Part shown: piece by piece, positions 25,327 to 33,839 of the stretch
Layout of the letters: each line of letters begins with the position of its first letter
Numbering within the stretch: the first letter of the stretch is position 1
NCBI RefSeq assembly: GCF_009765835.1
Contig: NZ_LMUS01000001.1
Coordinates: 1-64,000 of the forward strand
Direction: 5' to 3'
DNA length: 64,000 bases
DNA from: Granulicella sp. L56
GTDB lineage: Bacteria > Acidobacteriota > Terriglobia > Terriglobales > Acidobacteriaceae
Made by a program: the position numbers and the translations under genes
Notes under the pieces: generated by a model
What the model was told of the DNA's origin: nothing
What the model saw: only the letters and a program-made list of their open reading frames with translations
The model's database searches: none

Positions 25327-26457
25327 CTAGACGCCCTGAAGTTCGCTGCTCTTTTCAGCGGCGGTTGGCGACGCAATCTGGACGAGGGGAGCGCTATGCG
25401 CAGGCTTCCACTCATTCAGCAGCTTCATCGCGCCATCATCTTCATACTTACTGAAGAAGATCGCCTTCGCTGTCTGCATCAGCCCTTTGAGCGAACCGAA
25501 GGTGTAGTTCACACCGCTGGCCTCATAGCCCGAGTGAACCATGCAATTGGCGCACTGCGGATTGCCGCTTTCGGTTCCGTAGTTCGACCACTCCGTAGTC
25601 TCCATCAACTCCTTGAAGGAGTCAGCATACCCATCCTGAAGCAGATAGCAGGGCTTCTGCCAACCGAAGATGCTGAACGTGGGCATTCCCCATGGCGTGC
25701 ATTTCAAATCTTTCTTGCCCATCAAAAATTCCATAAAGATAGGCGACGCATTGAAGCGCCAGGTCTTCTTGCGATTCGACAGAATGGAGCGGAAGAGCTT
25801 CTTCGAGCGTGCACGCCCGAGAAAGTGCTTCTGGTCGGGGGCCTTGTCATAGGTATAACCAGGCGAGACCATCATGCTCTCCACGCCCGCCGTCATCAAT
25901 TCGTCGAAGTGAGCGCGAACGCTGTTCGGATCGGCGCCGTCGAACAATGTGGTGTTGGTCGTGACGCGGAAACCCGCTTCCACCGCAGCACGTACGCCCT
26001 CCATCGCGATGTCGTAGCCGCCTTCGCGGCAGACAGAGAAGTCGTGGTGCTCACGTTGTCCGTCCACATGAACGGAGAAGGAGAGATACTTGCTCGGTTT
26101 GAAGAGATGCAGCTTCTCCTTGAGCAGAAGCGCATTGGTGCACATGTAGACGTACTTCTTCCGCGCCACCAGACCGGCGACAATCTCCGGCATCTGCGGG
26201 TGAAGCAAAGGCTCTCCACCGGGGATGGCGACCATTGGGGTCCCACACTCTTCGACTGCATTGAAGCAATCTTCGGGCGAAAGGTCCTGCTTCAAAATGT
26301 GGGCAGGATACTGGATCTTTCCGCAGCCCGCGCACGCGAGGTTGCAGCGGAACAAGGGCTCCAGCATCAGCACGAGCGGATACTTCTTCCTGCCCGTCAA
26401 CTTCTGCTTCAAAACATAGGTTGCAACTGTCCAAGCCTGCGAAACTGGTACTGCCAT
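25327..26457 (-). CDS. hpnH: HpnH, radical SAM adenosylhopane synthase
   Basis: 376 residues from ATG 26457, which follows GGAGG; a longer frame to 26520 would run into shc. The radical SAM cluster motif is FRCNLACAGC (C-x3-C-x2-C), followed by MVAIPGGEPLLHP (SAM-binding GGE). A C-terminal Cys group is in GNPQCANCMVHSG. HpnH couples the 5'-deoxyadenosyl radical to diploptene, making adenosylhopane, the first step of side-chain synthesis. Starts 34 bp after shc; the same order is common in hopanoid producers. Confidence 0.93.
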   Translation of the reverse strand: MAVPVSQAWTVATYVLKQKLTGRKKYPLVLMLEPLFRCNLACAGCGKIQYPAHILKQDLSPEDCFNAVEECGTPMVAIPGGEPLLHPQMPEIVAGLVARKKYVYMCTNALLLKEKLHLFKPSKYLSFSVHVDGQREHHDFSVCREGGYDIAMEGVRAAVEAGFRVTTNTTLFDGADPNSVRAHFDELMTAGVESMMVSPGYTYDKAPDQKHFLGRARSKKLFRSILSNRKKTWRFNASPIFMEFLMGKKDLKCTPWGMPTFSIFGWQKPCYLLQDGYADSFKELMETTEWSNYGTESGNPQCANCMVHSGYEASGVNYTFGSLKGLMQTAKAIFFSKYEDDGAMKLLNEWKPAHSAPLVQIASPTAAEKSSELQGV

Positions 26458-26491
26458 CAGGTTTATCCTCCGATGAATCTTTTGCGTCCGG

Positions 26492-28516
26492 CTACTTTGC
26501 CGCTTCACTTCCCAAGGCACGATGATAGGTCGTCAGTGCCAACAGCGGGAAGTACTGCTTATACAAGTGATATCCAAGATAGAAGACTCGCGGAAAACCG
26601 GTACCCGTGTAATAGCTCTCGCCATTGCGGCCTGGCATCAGTTCACTCCAACTGCCGTCCTCATGTTGCTGCTCAACCAGCCAGCGAATTCCCTTTGCCA
26701 CCGAATCCGAACGCGTATCCCCGGCAGCCAGTAGTCCAAGCAAAGCCCATGCGGTCTGCGACGGTGTGCTCGGACCGATGCCGCGCTGGTTAGGATCGTC
26801 GTAGGTGCCGCAGGTCTCGCCCCAGCCGCCATCGGCATTTTGCACCATGCGAATCCATTCGGCAGCCTGCTGAATGGCAGGTTCGTGGTTCCAGAAGCCC
26901 ATCGCCTCCAGACCGCGCAGCACCAAAAATGTGCCGTAGAGATAGTTGACGCCCCAGCGCCCAAACCAGCTTCCATCCGACTCCTGCTCCTTCAGGATGA
27001 ACTGCACAGCCTTCTCGACCCGCGGATCTTTCCGCGTGAAGCCATACTGCGCCAGCATCTCCAGCATCCGGCCCGTGATGTCAACCGTCGGCGGGTCGAG
27101 CATCGCATTGTGGTCGGCAAATGGAACGTACTGAAAGATGCTCTTGGTGTTGTCCTTGTCGAACGCAGCCCAGCCGCCATTCTTGCACTGCATCGCCCAG
27201 ATCCAGTTCAACGCGCGCTGGCAGACCTCGTGCTGATAACGCTCACGAGGATTGTCGACGAAGTTCAATGCGAGCAGAACCTGCCCCGTGTCATCGATGT
27301 CCGGATAGAACTCATTGTTGAACTCGAAGTACCATCCGCCTGGCTCGACATTTTTGACCTTCACCGCCCAATCGCCCTTCTGGCGAACTTCCTTCGACAG
27401 AATCCAGTCCGCGGCCTTCAACATCCGCGGATCGTCCTTAGCAATCCCAGCCTCGCCCAGCGCATACATCGCCTGAGCCGTATCCCACACCGGGGGGAAG
27501 CACGGCTGCATGCGAAATGTCGGAGGCGCATAATCGGGCGTTCCGTCGGGGCAGTCGATGCCCAGCTTCTCAAACTCGTCCATCGCCCGAATCATCTGTG
27601 GGTCATCGACAGAGTAGTCCAGGCAGCGCAGCGCAACAATCGAGTTCAGCATCGCCGGATAGATCGCGCCCAACCCGTCCGACTTCTCAAACCGTTCCAG
27701 CATCCACTTCTCGGCCTTCTTGATCGCAATCTTCCGCAGTGGCCGAATGTGAACCCGCTCGAACCAGTGAATCATGCGGTCCGTAAAGAGAAAGAAGTTG
27801 CGCCAGCTTATTGGACGCTTCGTATCCCAGCGCAGATGCAGGTTCGAGTTTTGGCGGCCACCCACAAACAGCTCATCAATTCCCTGCTCCGGCGAAATCT
27901 TCTTGAACGGTTTCTTCGAATAGATGATCGACAGTGGCACGAGAATGCCACGCGACCACGACGAGATCTCATACAGATTGAAGTAAAACCAGTTGGGAAA
28001 AAGAACAATCTCCGGCGGAATCGCGGGTACCGCGTCGTAGTCGTACTGCCCCAGCGCGCATAGGTAGATCTTGGTGAAGGTATTGCACTCCACCACACCG
28101 CCATTGGCAAGCACCCACTCCCGGGCCTTCACCAGAACCGGATGATCCTTCGACCAACCCATCAGCTTCAACGCGAGATAGGCCTTTACGCCATAGCTGA
28201 TATTCGAAGGTCCGCCAGGATAGAGGCTCCATCCACCATCATCGTTCTGGTGGCGAAGAATCTCATTGAGCGCCCGTTCCATCTTGCCCGGGTCGCCCGT
28301 CCCCAGCAGCGTATGCATGAAGATATAGTCGGACTCGAGCATACTGTCCGCTTCGAGCTCGCCGCACCAATATCCCTCAGGGTCCTGCTGGCCCAGCAGC
28401 CAATCCTTGGCACGGGCGATTCCATTCGCCACATGCTCCAATCCAAGGTCCATCCGGCCAAAGCGCGGCTGCGCCGGCTGGGTTGCGGTCTTCGGATTAC
28501 TTGAAGATGTACTCAT
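26492..28516 (-). CDS. shc: Squalene-hopene cyclase
   Basis: 674 residues, typical length. The catalytic acid motif DxDDT is DIDDTG (406-411). Several QW repeats are visible: QNDDGGWSL near 90, then QESDGSW, QNADGGWGE and QHEDGSW in the C-terminal part. PPVWDTAQAMYAL (341-353) is a conserved active-site wall. It cyclises squalene to hopene/diplopterol at the cytoplasmic membrane. Start is 32 bp after ispH, stop 34 bp before hpnH. No squalene-synthesis genes (hpnCDE) are in the window, so squalene must be made from genes elsewhere. Confidence 0.95.
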   Translation of the reverse strand: MSTSSSNPKTATQPAQPRFGRMDLGLEHVANGIARAKDWLLGQQDPEGYWCGELEADSMLESDYIFMHTLLGTGDPGKMERALNEILRHQNDDGGWSLYPGGPSNISYGVKAYLALKLMGWSKDHPVLVKAREWVLANGGVVECNTFTKIYLCALGQYDYDAVPAIPPEIVLFPNWFYFNLYEISSWSRGILVPLSIIYSKKPFKKISPEQGIDELFVGGRQNSNLHLRWDTKRPISWRNFFLFTDRMIHWFERVHIRPLRKIAIKKAEKWMLERFEKSDGLGAIYPAMLNSIVALRCLDYSVDDPQMIRAMDEFEKLGIDCPDGTPDYAPPTFRMQPCFPPVWDTAQAMYALGEAGIAKDDPRMLKAADWILSKEVRQKGDWAVKVKNVEPGGWYFEFNNEFYPDIDDTGQVLLALNFVDNPRERYQHEVCQRALNWIWAMQCKNGGWAAFDKDNTKSIFQYVPFADHNAMLDPPTVDITGRMLEMLAQYGFTRKDPRVEKAVQFILKEQESDGSWFGRWGVNYLYGTFLVLRGLEAMGFWNHEPAIQQAAEWIRMVQNADGGWGETCGTYDDPNQRGIGPSTPSQTAWALLGLLAAGDTRSDSVAKGIRWLVEQQHEDGSWSELMPGRNGESYYTGTGFPRVFYLGYHLYKQYFPLLALTTYHRALGSEAAK

Positions 28517-28548
28517 GGATACCGAACTCTCTGGTTGGAACTTCCCGC

Positions 28549-29559
28549 TCAGCGTGAGACCTGAGGAGCGGACGCAATCGCCTGGACGATCTCAGGAGGC
28601 AAACCGAAGCGAACATTCTCCGGCATCACCTCCACCTCATCGACGGAACCATAGCCCTTCGTCTGCAGATACTCAACGACATCCTTCACCAGAACCTCAG
28701 GAGCGGAAGCACCGGCAGTCACGGCTACCGTATCGACGCCATCAAGCCATTCCAGCTTGATATCTTCAGCCTTGTCGATCAGATAAGAGTTCGTTCCCAG
28801 ATTCTGTGAGACTTCCACAAGACGGTTCGAGTTCGAACTGTTGCGCGAGCCAACTACAAGCACTACATCCGCTCCATGTGCAACATTCTTCACCGCAGTC
28901 TGGCGGTTCTCAGTGGCATAGCAAATATCCTGCGCGTGCGGCCCAACGATGTTGGGGAACTTCTTCTTCAGCGCCTCGATCATGTAGCGCGCCTCGTCCA
29001 GCGAGAGCGTCGTCTGCGTCAGGTAGGCCACCTTGTTCGGGTCTGGAACCACCAGCGCGGCAACCTCTTCGACCGTCGAAACCACCTGGGTCACGCTCGG
29101 CGCTTCGCCCTGCGTTCCTTCAACCTCTTCGTGGTCGCGATGCCCCACCAGCACAAGCGAGTAGCCCTGCTTGGCAAATTTGATCGCCTCGACATGCACC
29201 TTGGTCACCAGCGGGCACGTCGCATCGACAACCTTCAGGCCGCGCTCCTTGGCGCGCTCCCGAACCGCAGGCGAAACGCCATGGGCGGAATAGATGACAC
29301 GAGCGCCCTCGGGCACCTCGTCCAGCTCATTGACGAAGATGGCGCCTTTTTTTGCCAGGTCGGTCACGACATAGCTATTGTGCACAATCTCTTTACGGAC
29401 ATAGATCGGCGCGCCAAAGGTCTCCAGCGCAATCTGAACGACGTCGATCGCGCGCACAACACCGGCGCAGAAGCCGCGAGGCTTGAGGAGGAGAACTCGC
29501 TTGGTTTTGGGAGAGCTGCCTTGATCGATCGCAGCGTGGTCAAGAGTGGTTGTAGTCAC
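28549..29559 (-). CDS. ispH: IspH, HMBPP reductase
   Basis: 336 residues from GTG 29559; the frame extends to 29661, but those codons lack homology-like sequence and a ribosome site, so the start remains uncertain. The [4Fe-4S] Cys ligands are in RGFCAGVVRA, VDATCPLVTKVH and AQDICYATENRQ. The conserved His and Glu in IVHNSYVV and VGHRDHEEV are present. It makes IPP and DMAPP in the last step of the MEP pathway. As first gene of the operon it couples isoprenoid precursor supply to hopanoid synthesis. A TATACT box lies just upstream (about 29568-29573). Confidence 0.93.
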   Translation of the reverse strand: MTTTTLDHAAIDQGSSPKTKRVLLLKPRGFCAGVVRAIDVVQIALETFGAPIYVRKEIVHNSYVVTDLAKKGAIFVNELDEVPEGARVIYSAHGVSPAVRERAKERGLKVVDATCPLVTKVHVEAIKFAKQGYSLVLVGHRDHEEVEGTQGEAPSVTQVVSTVEEVAALVVPDPNKVAYLTQTTLSLDEARYMIEALKKKFPNIVGPHAQDICYATENRQTAVKNVAHGADVVLVVGSRNSSNSNRLVEVSQNLGTNSYLIDKAEDIKLEWLDGVDTVAVTAGASAPEVLVKDVVEYLQTKGYGSVDEVEVMPENVRFGLPPEIVQAIASAPQVSR

Positions 29560-29716
29560 GCCTACCAGTATACCGCGTTCAGGGGTGGTTTGGGGCGAAT
29601 TTGAACCATCTTTGGTGCACGGGAGCCACAGCGGCGAAATCAAAGGAACACCTCCCGTCAACTATCAGAAAGGTTCTCTAAAATATTTCCCATCAAAGGT
29701 TTAGGGGGCAGTCCAA

Positions 29717-29872
29717 CTACAGCTTCTCACCCTTGCACCCGGGATGCCCGCACTCGCACTTCAACGTCGTCACACCTTTGGCATCTTCACAGTAGGTTGA
29801 ACAGTATTTTTTGCCCTCAGCCGGGATACAGGTACATCCTTCCATTGCGCATTTCTTCGATTCTGTAGCCAT
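29717..29872 (-). CDS. Small bacterial metallothionein
   Basis: 51 residues. ATG 29872 follows GGAGG at a normal distance. The chain has 9 Cys and 1 His in a bacterial metallothionein-like order: KKCAMEGCTC near the N-terminus, KKYCSTYC in the middle, KCECGHPGC at the end. The YCS...C core and the C-x-C-G-H-x-x-C ending resemble SmtA-type proteins, which bind zinc, cadmium or copper in the cytoplasm. The gene is between ispH and recN, both also on the minus strand, and 64 bp after recN's stop. Confidence 0.8.
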   Translation of the reverse strand: MATESKKCAMEGCTCIPAEGKKYCSTYCEDAKGVTTLKCECGHPGCKGEKL

Positions 29873-29936
29873 TGGTATTCCTCCAGGACTTGCCTGTTCC
29901 GTGGGATGCCATCGCCGACAGTGAAGATGTGCATTG

Positions 29937-31625
29937 CTAGCGGCTACTTTGCAGAAGATGTTCAGCGTGCTTCAAACTGGTCTCGGTCAACTTCGCCCCG
30001 CTTAGCATCCGGGCAATCTCCTGCGTACGTTCCGCATCTTCCATACGCCGAACATCCGTCTGCATCCGCCCCCGCTTCTCTGTCTTCTCAATCAGAAAAT
30101 GTTGGTCGCCAAATGCCGCAATCTGCGGAAGATGCGTAATGCATAAGACCTGCTGGCCCTTCGATAGAGTCTTCAACTTCTTCCCCACCGCCTCGGCAGC
30201 CCGTCCGCCGATACCAATATCAATCTCGTCAAAGACCAGCGTGCGTGGCAGCGGCGCTTTTTTCTTCCGCGCACCAGCAGTTCCCTCTTCCACTGTCACC
30301 TTCAACGCCAGCATGACACGCGACATCTCGCCGCCCGAGGCAATCTCATGCAGCGGCTTTAACGGCTCGCCCGCATTGGTGGCAATCAGGCACTCCACCT
30401 GGTCCCATCCATGCGCCGTCCAAGCGCTCGAAGCCTGGTCCATTGTCACCTGAATCTTGAACTTCGTGCTCATCGCCAAGTCGTTGATCTGAGCCTCAGC
30501 CAGCTTCTCCAACTTTTTCGCCGCCTCTGCCCTGCTCCCAGAAAGCTGCTTCGCCGCTGCCTGATAAGCCGCAGCATCCTGCAACTCCTTCGCCTTCAGC
30601 TCCAACAGCAGAGCGTCTCTGTTCTCCACCTCGCTTAATTGTCGTGCCGCCTCTGCGCCAAAGGCGATGACCTCCGCCAGCGTCCGCCCGTACTTGCGCT
30701 TCAACCGATCGAGAGCTGCAAGCCGATCTTCAATCTCCTCCAGCCGTCCCGGCGCGGCATGAATGTTGTCAGCAAAATCGCGCACTCCTGCGTCCACATC
30801 TTCAACGGCAGCCTTCGCCGCTGCCAACTGCTGCGCAGGCTCCTGAAACCGCGCGTCGTACCGCGCCAGCTCCTCAAGATGCTTCAACGCCGAGCCCAGC
30901 GCCGCCTCAGCCGAATTCTCCGACTCATACAGCAGTTCATGAGCACCCATGGCCGCTGCATAAAGTTTTTCGGCGTTCCCCAGCACCCGTTTCTCCGCCT
31001 CTAACTGAACGTCCTCGTCCTCTGCCGACAGCCCTGCCTGATCAATCTCCTTGCTCTGAAATCTCCACAGGTCAGCCATCCGCAGACGATCCTGCTCCGC
31101 CGATTGCAGCTCATCCAGCTTGTCCGTCGTGGCTCGCCACACCGCAAACGCCTCAGCCACAGCATCCGTCGAGATAGCGCCAAACCTGTCGAGCAAAATC
31201 CTCTGCTGCGTCTGGTCGAACGATCCCAGCGTCTCTCCCTGCGAGTGCACCAGCGCCAGCTCCGGCGCAAGCTGCCGCAACACCCCTACCGTCGCGGGCT
31301 GATTATTGACGAACACCCGCCCCTTACCATTCGCCGCAATCTCGCGTCGCAGCAATATATGGTCAGCCTCGGCATCGATCCCGTTCGCTTCAAGAATTAC
31401 CATCGCGCCGGGAGTCATCTCGAAGACACATCCCACGACAGCCTTGTCGGCCCCGTGCCGCACTACATCGGAAGACGCTTTGCCGCCCAACAGCAGCGCC
31501 AGCGCATCGATCAAAATCGATTTACCCGCTCCGGTCTCTCCGGTCAGCAGGTTCAATCCCAGCCCGAAGTTAGCGACCGCACGGTCGATCACAGCATAGT
31601 TTTCCGCGCGCAATTCCAGCAGCAT
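29937..31625 (-). CDS. recN: DNA repair protein RecN
   Basis: 562 residues, standard length. N-terminal Walker A TGETGAGKSI and C-terminal TLVFDEIDIGIGG (Walker B) with the preceding signature ASGGEMSRVMLAL are those of RecN. A long coiled coil (about 150-390) separates the two ATPase halves, as in SMC-like proteins. RecN tethers DNA ends in double-strand-break repair. It is divergent from tolQ across a 145-bp gap. No LexA box was recognised by eye. Confidence 0.95.
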   Translation of the reverse strand: MLLELRAENYAVIDRAVANFGLGLNLLTGETGAGKSILIDALALLLGGKASSDVVRHGADKAVVGCVFEMTPGAMVILEANGIDAEADHILLRREIAANGKGRVFVNNQPATVGVLRQLAPELALVHSQGETLGSFDQTQQRILLDRFGAISTDAVAEAFAVWRATTDKLDELQSAEQDRLRMADLWRFQSKEIDQAGLSAEDEDVQLEAEKRVLGNAEKLYAAAMGAHELLYESENSAEAALGSALKHLEELARYDARFQEPAQQLAAAKAAVEDVDAGVRDFADNIHAAPGRLEEIEDRLAALDRLKRKYGRTLAEVIAFGAEAARQLSEVENRDALLLELKAKELQDAAAYQAAAKQLSGSRAEAAKKLEKLAEAQINDLAMSTKFKIQVTMDQASSAWTAHGWDQVECLIATNAGEPLKPLHEIASGGEMSRVMLALKVTVEEGTAGARKKKAPLPRTLVFDEIDIGIGGRAAEAVGKKLKTLSKGQQVLCITHLPQIAAFGDQHFLIEKTEKRGRMQTDVRRMEDAERTQEIARMLSGAKLTETSLKHAEHLLQSSR

Positions 31626-31770
31626 GTAAGCCTCAGTCGGATGACGTATCGCGAGAATAGCAAACCTCGTGCCGAAGCATCTATCGCTCCCCCTTAGGCA
31701 TCACAGCAGATGCCCCCACCTGCACTTCGCCCGAACCACGATTTACACTAACGACTGGTGATCAATAACT

Positions 31771-32544
31771 ATGCTCTGGACCTTCGCCCTTGCTCTCCTC
31801 CAGGAAGACGTCTCTAACCCGGCTCCCATAGCCTCCAACGGCAGCGCGCTGGTAGAGATGGTTCACAACAGCGGCCCGGTCGCCTTCACGGTGCTGGTCA
31901 TCCTGCTCATTGCCAGCGTCTTCTCCTGGGCAATCATGCTCTCCAAGTGGTCAAGCTTCCGCCGCGCCCAGATGCAGGGCCAGCGCTTCGTCCGTGCCTT
32001 CCGCAAATCCAGTCGCCTCAGCGAGATCGCCTCTGTCGCCGAGCAGTTCAAGCCCAGCCCGCTCGTCCCGGTCTTCGTCGAGATTCACGACGAGTATCAG
32101 CGCCAGAACGGCGGACGCGGCATGCCACGTAATCCGGTCGCCCTCGAACGCGCCGCGCAGACCGCCTCCAGCGAAGCCCTCACCGCGATGGAGAGTCGCA
32201 TGACCTGGCTCGCCACCATCGCCGCCATCGCTCCCTTCATCGGCCTCTTCGGCACCGTCATGGGCATCATCGACGCCTTCCACGGCCTCGGCACCGCAGG
32301 CGCAGCCACCCTGCGCGCGGTCGCACCCGGCATCTCCGAAGCACTCATCACCACCGCAGCGGGCCTTATCGTCGCCATCCCCGCCGTCGTCGGCTACAAC
32401 CAGCTCACCGCTCGCCTGCGCGAGTTCGCCTCACGTATGGACGACTTCGGCCGCGAGCTTCTCAACGCCATCGAGAACTCTGCTCTGGCCACACCGCCCG
32501 CACAACCTCAGCAACCCGAAGAGCCACGCCGGAGGGCCTTCTAG
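31771..32544 (+). CDS. tolQ: TolQ/ExbB/MotA-type proton channel
   Basis: 257 residues. Three membrane segments: about 35-60 (FTVLVILLIASVFSWAIML), 140-165 (WLATIAAIAPFIGLFGTVMGII) and 185-205 (ALITTAAGLIVAIPAVVGYN). The latter two form the TolQ-type proton pore. Pro-rich C-terminal tail. With TolR it harvests proton motive force to drive TolA/TonB. tolR starts 2 bp after its stop, and the cluster continues to tolB, pal and cpoB, favouring TolQ over ExbB. Confidence 0.92.
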   Translation: MLWTFALALLQEDVSNPAPIASNGSALVEMVHNSGPVAFTVLVILLIASVFSWAIMLSKWSSFRRAQMQGQRFVRAFRKSSRLSEIASVAEQFKPSPLVPVFVEIHDEYQRQNGGRGMPRNPVALERAAQTASSEALTAMESRMTWLATIAAIAPFIGLFGTVMGIIDAFHGLGTAGAATLRAVAPGISEALITTAAGLIVAIPAVVGYNQLTARLREFASRMDDFGRELLNAIENSALATPPAQPQQPEEPRRRAF

Positions 32545-32546
32545 CA

Positions 32547-32963
32547 ATGGCCTTCTCCGCCAAAGGTCGCACGCAGACGGCGCTCGCCGAGATCAACATC
32601 ACGCCGTTGGTCGACGTCGTGCTCGTTCTGCTCCTCATCTTCATGCTGACTGCGCCCGTACTTCAGTCCGGCGTCATCGTGGCCATTCCCAAGACGCGTG
32701 CAGTCAATCAACTCACCGAAGAGCGCATGGTCGTGACCATCGACAAAGACCAGAACGTCTTTCTGCAGGACAAGCCGGTCAACGTCAACGACCTGCCTAA
32801 TCTGCTGCGAACCGTTGGCTCTGCTCCCACTGCGAAGCGCATTATCTACCTGCGCGCCGACGAGCGCGTACCCTTCGGCGCCTTCGCCTCTGTGATGGAT
32901 GCGGTCAAGCAGGCCGGCATCACCGACATCAGCATCGTCACCCAGCCGATCCAATCGAAGTGA
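32547..32963 (+). CDS. tolR: TolR/ExbD-type protein
   Basis: 138 residues. LAEINITPLVDVVLVLLLIFML contains the single transmembrane helix with the proton-carrying Asp (PLVDV). The rest is a periplasmic dimerisation domain ending VTQPIQSK. Starts 2 bp after tolQ and overlaps the next gene by 4 nt (GTGA). Confidence 0.92.
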   Translation: MAFSAKGRTQTALAEINITPLVDVVLVLLLIFMLTAPVLQSGVIVAIPKTRAVNQLTEERMVVTIDKDQNVFLQDKPVNVNDLPNLLRTVGSAPTAKRIIYLRADERVPFGAFASVMDAVKQAGITDISIVTQPIQSK

Positions 32964-33781
32964 AGCCAAGTGAGGACCGGGTCATAGCTACTCAGCTCCA
33001 ATACAGCCGCGACACCAGCACCGATGACAAGCTCGGCGGCAACCTCGTCGGCTCGCTCGTCCTGCACGCGCTCGTCGTCGCAGTCATCCTCGGCTGGGCG
33101 TATATCTTTCGTGCGCACACGCCGCCATGGGGTGAAAACACAGCCAATGCCGGAGCCATTCAGGCCACCATGGTCGCGTCCATTCCCCTTCCACCCAAGC
33201 AGCGCGATCTCGACACAGGTGTACTCACCTCTGAGACGCCAAGCCCTGCTCCCGTCATCGCGAAGGAAAAGACCGCGCCCCCCCCAGACTTGAAAGCTAT
33301 TCCCATCCCCACCAAGGTTGTGAAGCCGCCAAAAGTCGCGCCCAAAGAAACCCCACAGCCACCCAAACATGTTCAACCTGTGCAGCCTCAGCCTAAAAAG
33401 GCCACCACAGGCGACACCGGCGGTATCCGCATTCCTGAAGCGACCATGCAACTCAAAAATGGCTCCGCCAGCATGAGCGTGCAGGATCGTAACTTCGGAG
33501 CGCGCTTCGCCTACTACGTCAACATCGTCAATCGCACCGTCGCACAGAACTGGTTCACCCAAGAGGCTGACCCCGTCGCCTCCAACGGCAAAAGCGTCAC
33601 CATCGTCTTCGACATCAATCACGAGGGAGTTCCCTCCAACGCCCGTGTCGAGACCCGCAGCGGTTCTCCCTCGCTCGACACCTCCGCCCTTCGCGCCCTG
33701 CAGCGAGTCGAAGGCTTCGGCCCCCTGCCTCAGGGCGACCATATAACTGTTGAGTACACATTCAATTACCGCAGGCAGTAA
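32960..33781 (+). CDS. TolA/TonB-type energy transducer
   Basis: 273 residues from GTG 32960 (4-nt overlap with tolR). One membrane helix (LVGSLVLHALVVAVILGWAYIF, about 29-50), a Pro/Lys-rich periplasm-spanning region (about 85-150: PPKVAPKETPQPPKH), and a C-terminal TonB-like domain about 185-273 with FDINHEGVPSNARV and SPSLDTSALRAL. The C-terminal domain is TonB-type, while the position in a tolQRB-pal cluster points to TolA function. This mixed form is common outside Proteobacteria. Confidence 0.88.
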   Translation: MKPSEDRVIATQLQYSRDTSTDDKLGGNLVGSLVLHALVVAVILGWAYIFRAHTPPWGENTANAGAIQATMVASIPLPPKQRDLDTGVLTSETPSPAPVIAKEKTAPPPDLKAIPIPTKVVKPPKVAPKETPQPPKHVQPVQPQPKKATTGDTGGIRIPEATMQLKNGSASMSVQDRNFGARFAYYVNIVNRTVAQNWFTQEADPVASNGKSVTIVFDINHEGVPSNARVETRSGSPSLDTSALRALQRVEGFGPLPQGDHITVEYTFNYRRQ

Positions 33782-33839
33782 CGTGTTTTAACGTTTTCAA
33801 ACGCACCGCGTCTATTATTTGCATCTACCATAGGAGAGA

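Noticed and set aside
25186..26793. Plus-strand 535-aa open frame
   Set aside because: Antisense to hpnH, which has clear motifs; the antisense product is a composition artefact with no ribosome site or family.
26840..28063. Plus-strand 407-aa open frame
   Set aside because: Antisense shadow of shc; GC-rich third-position bias opens this frame.
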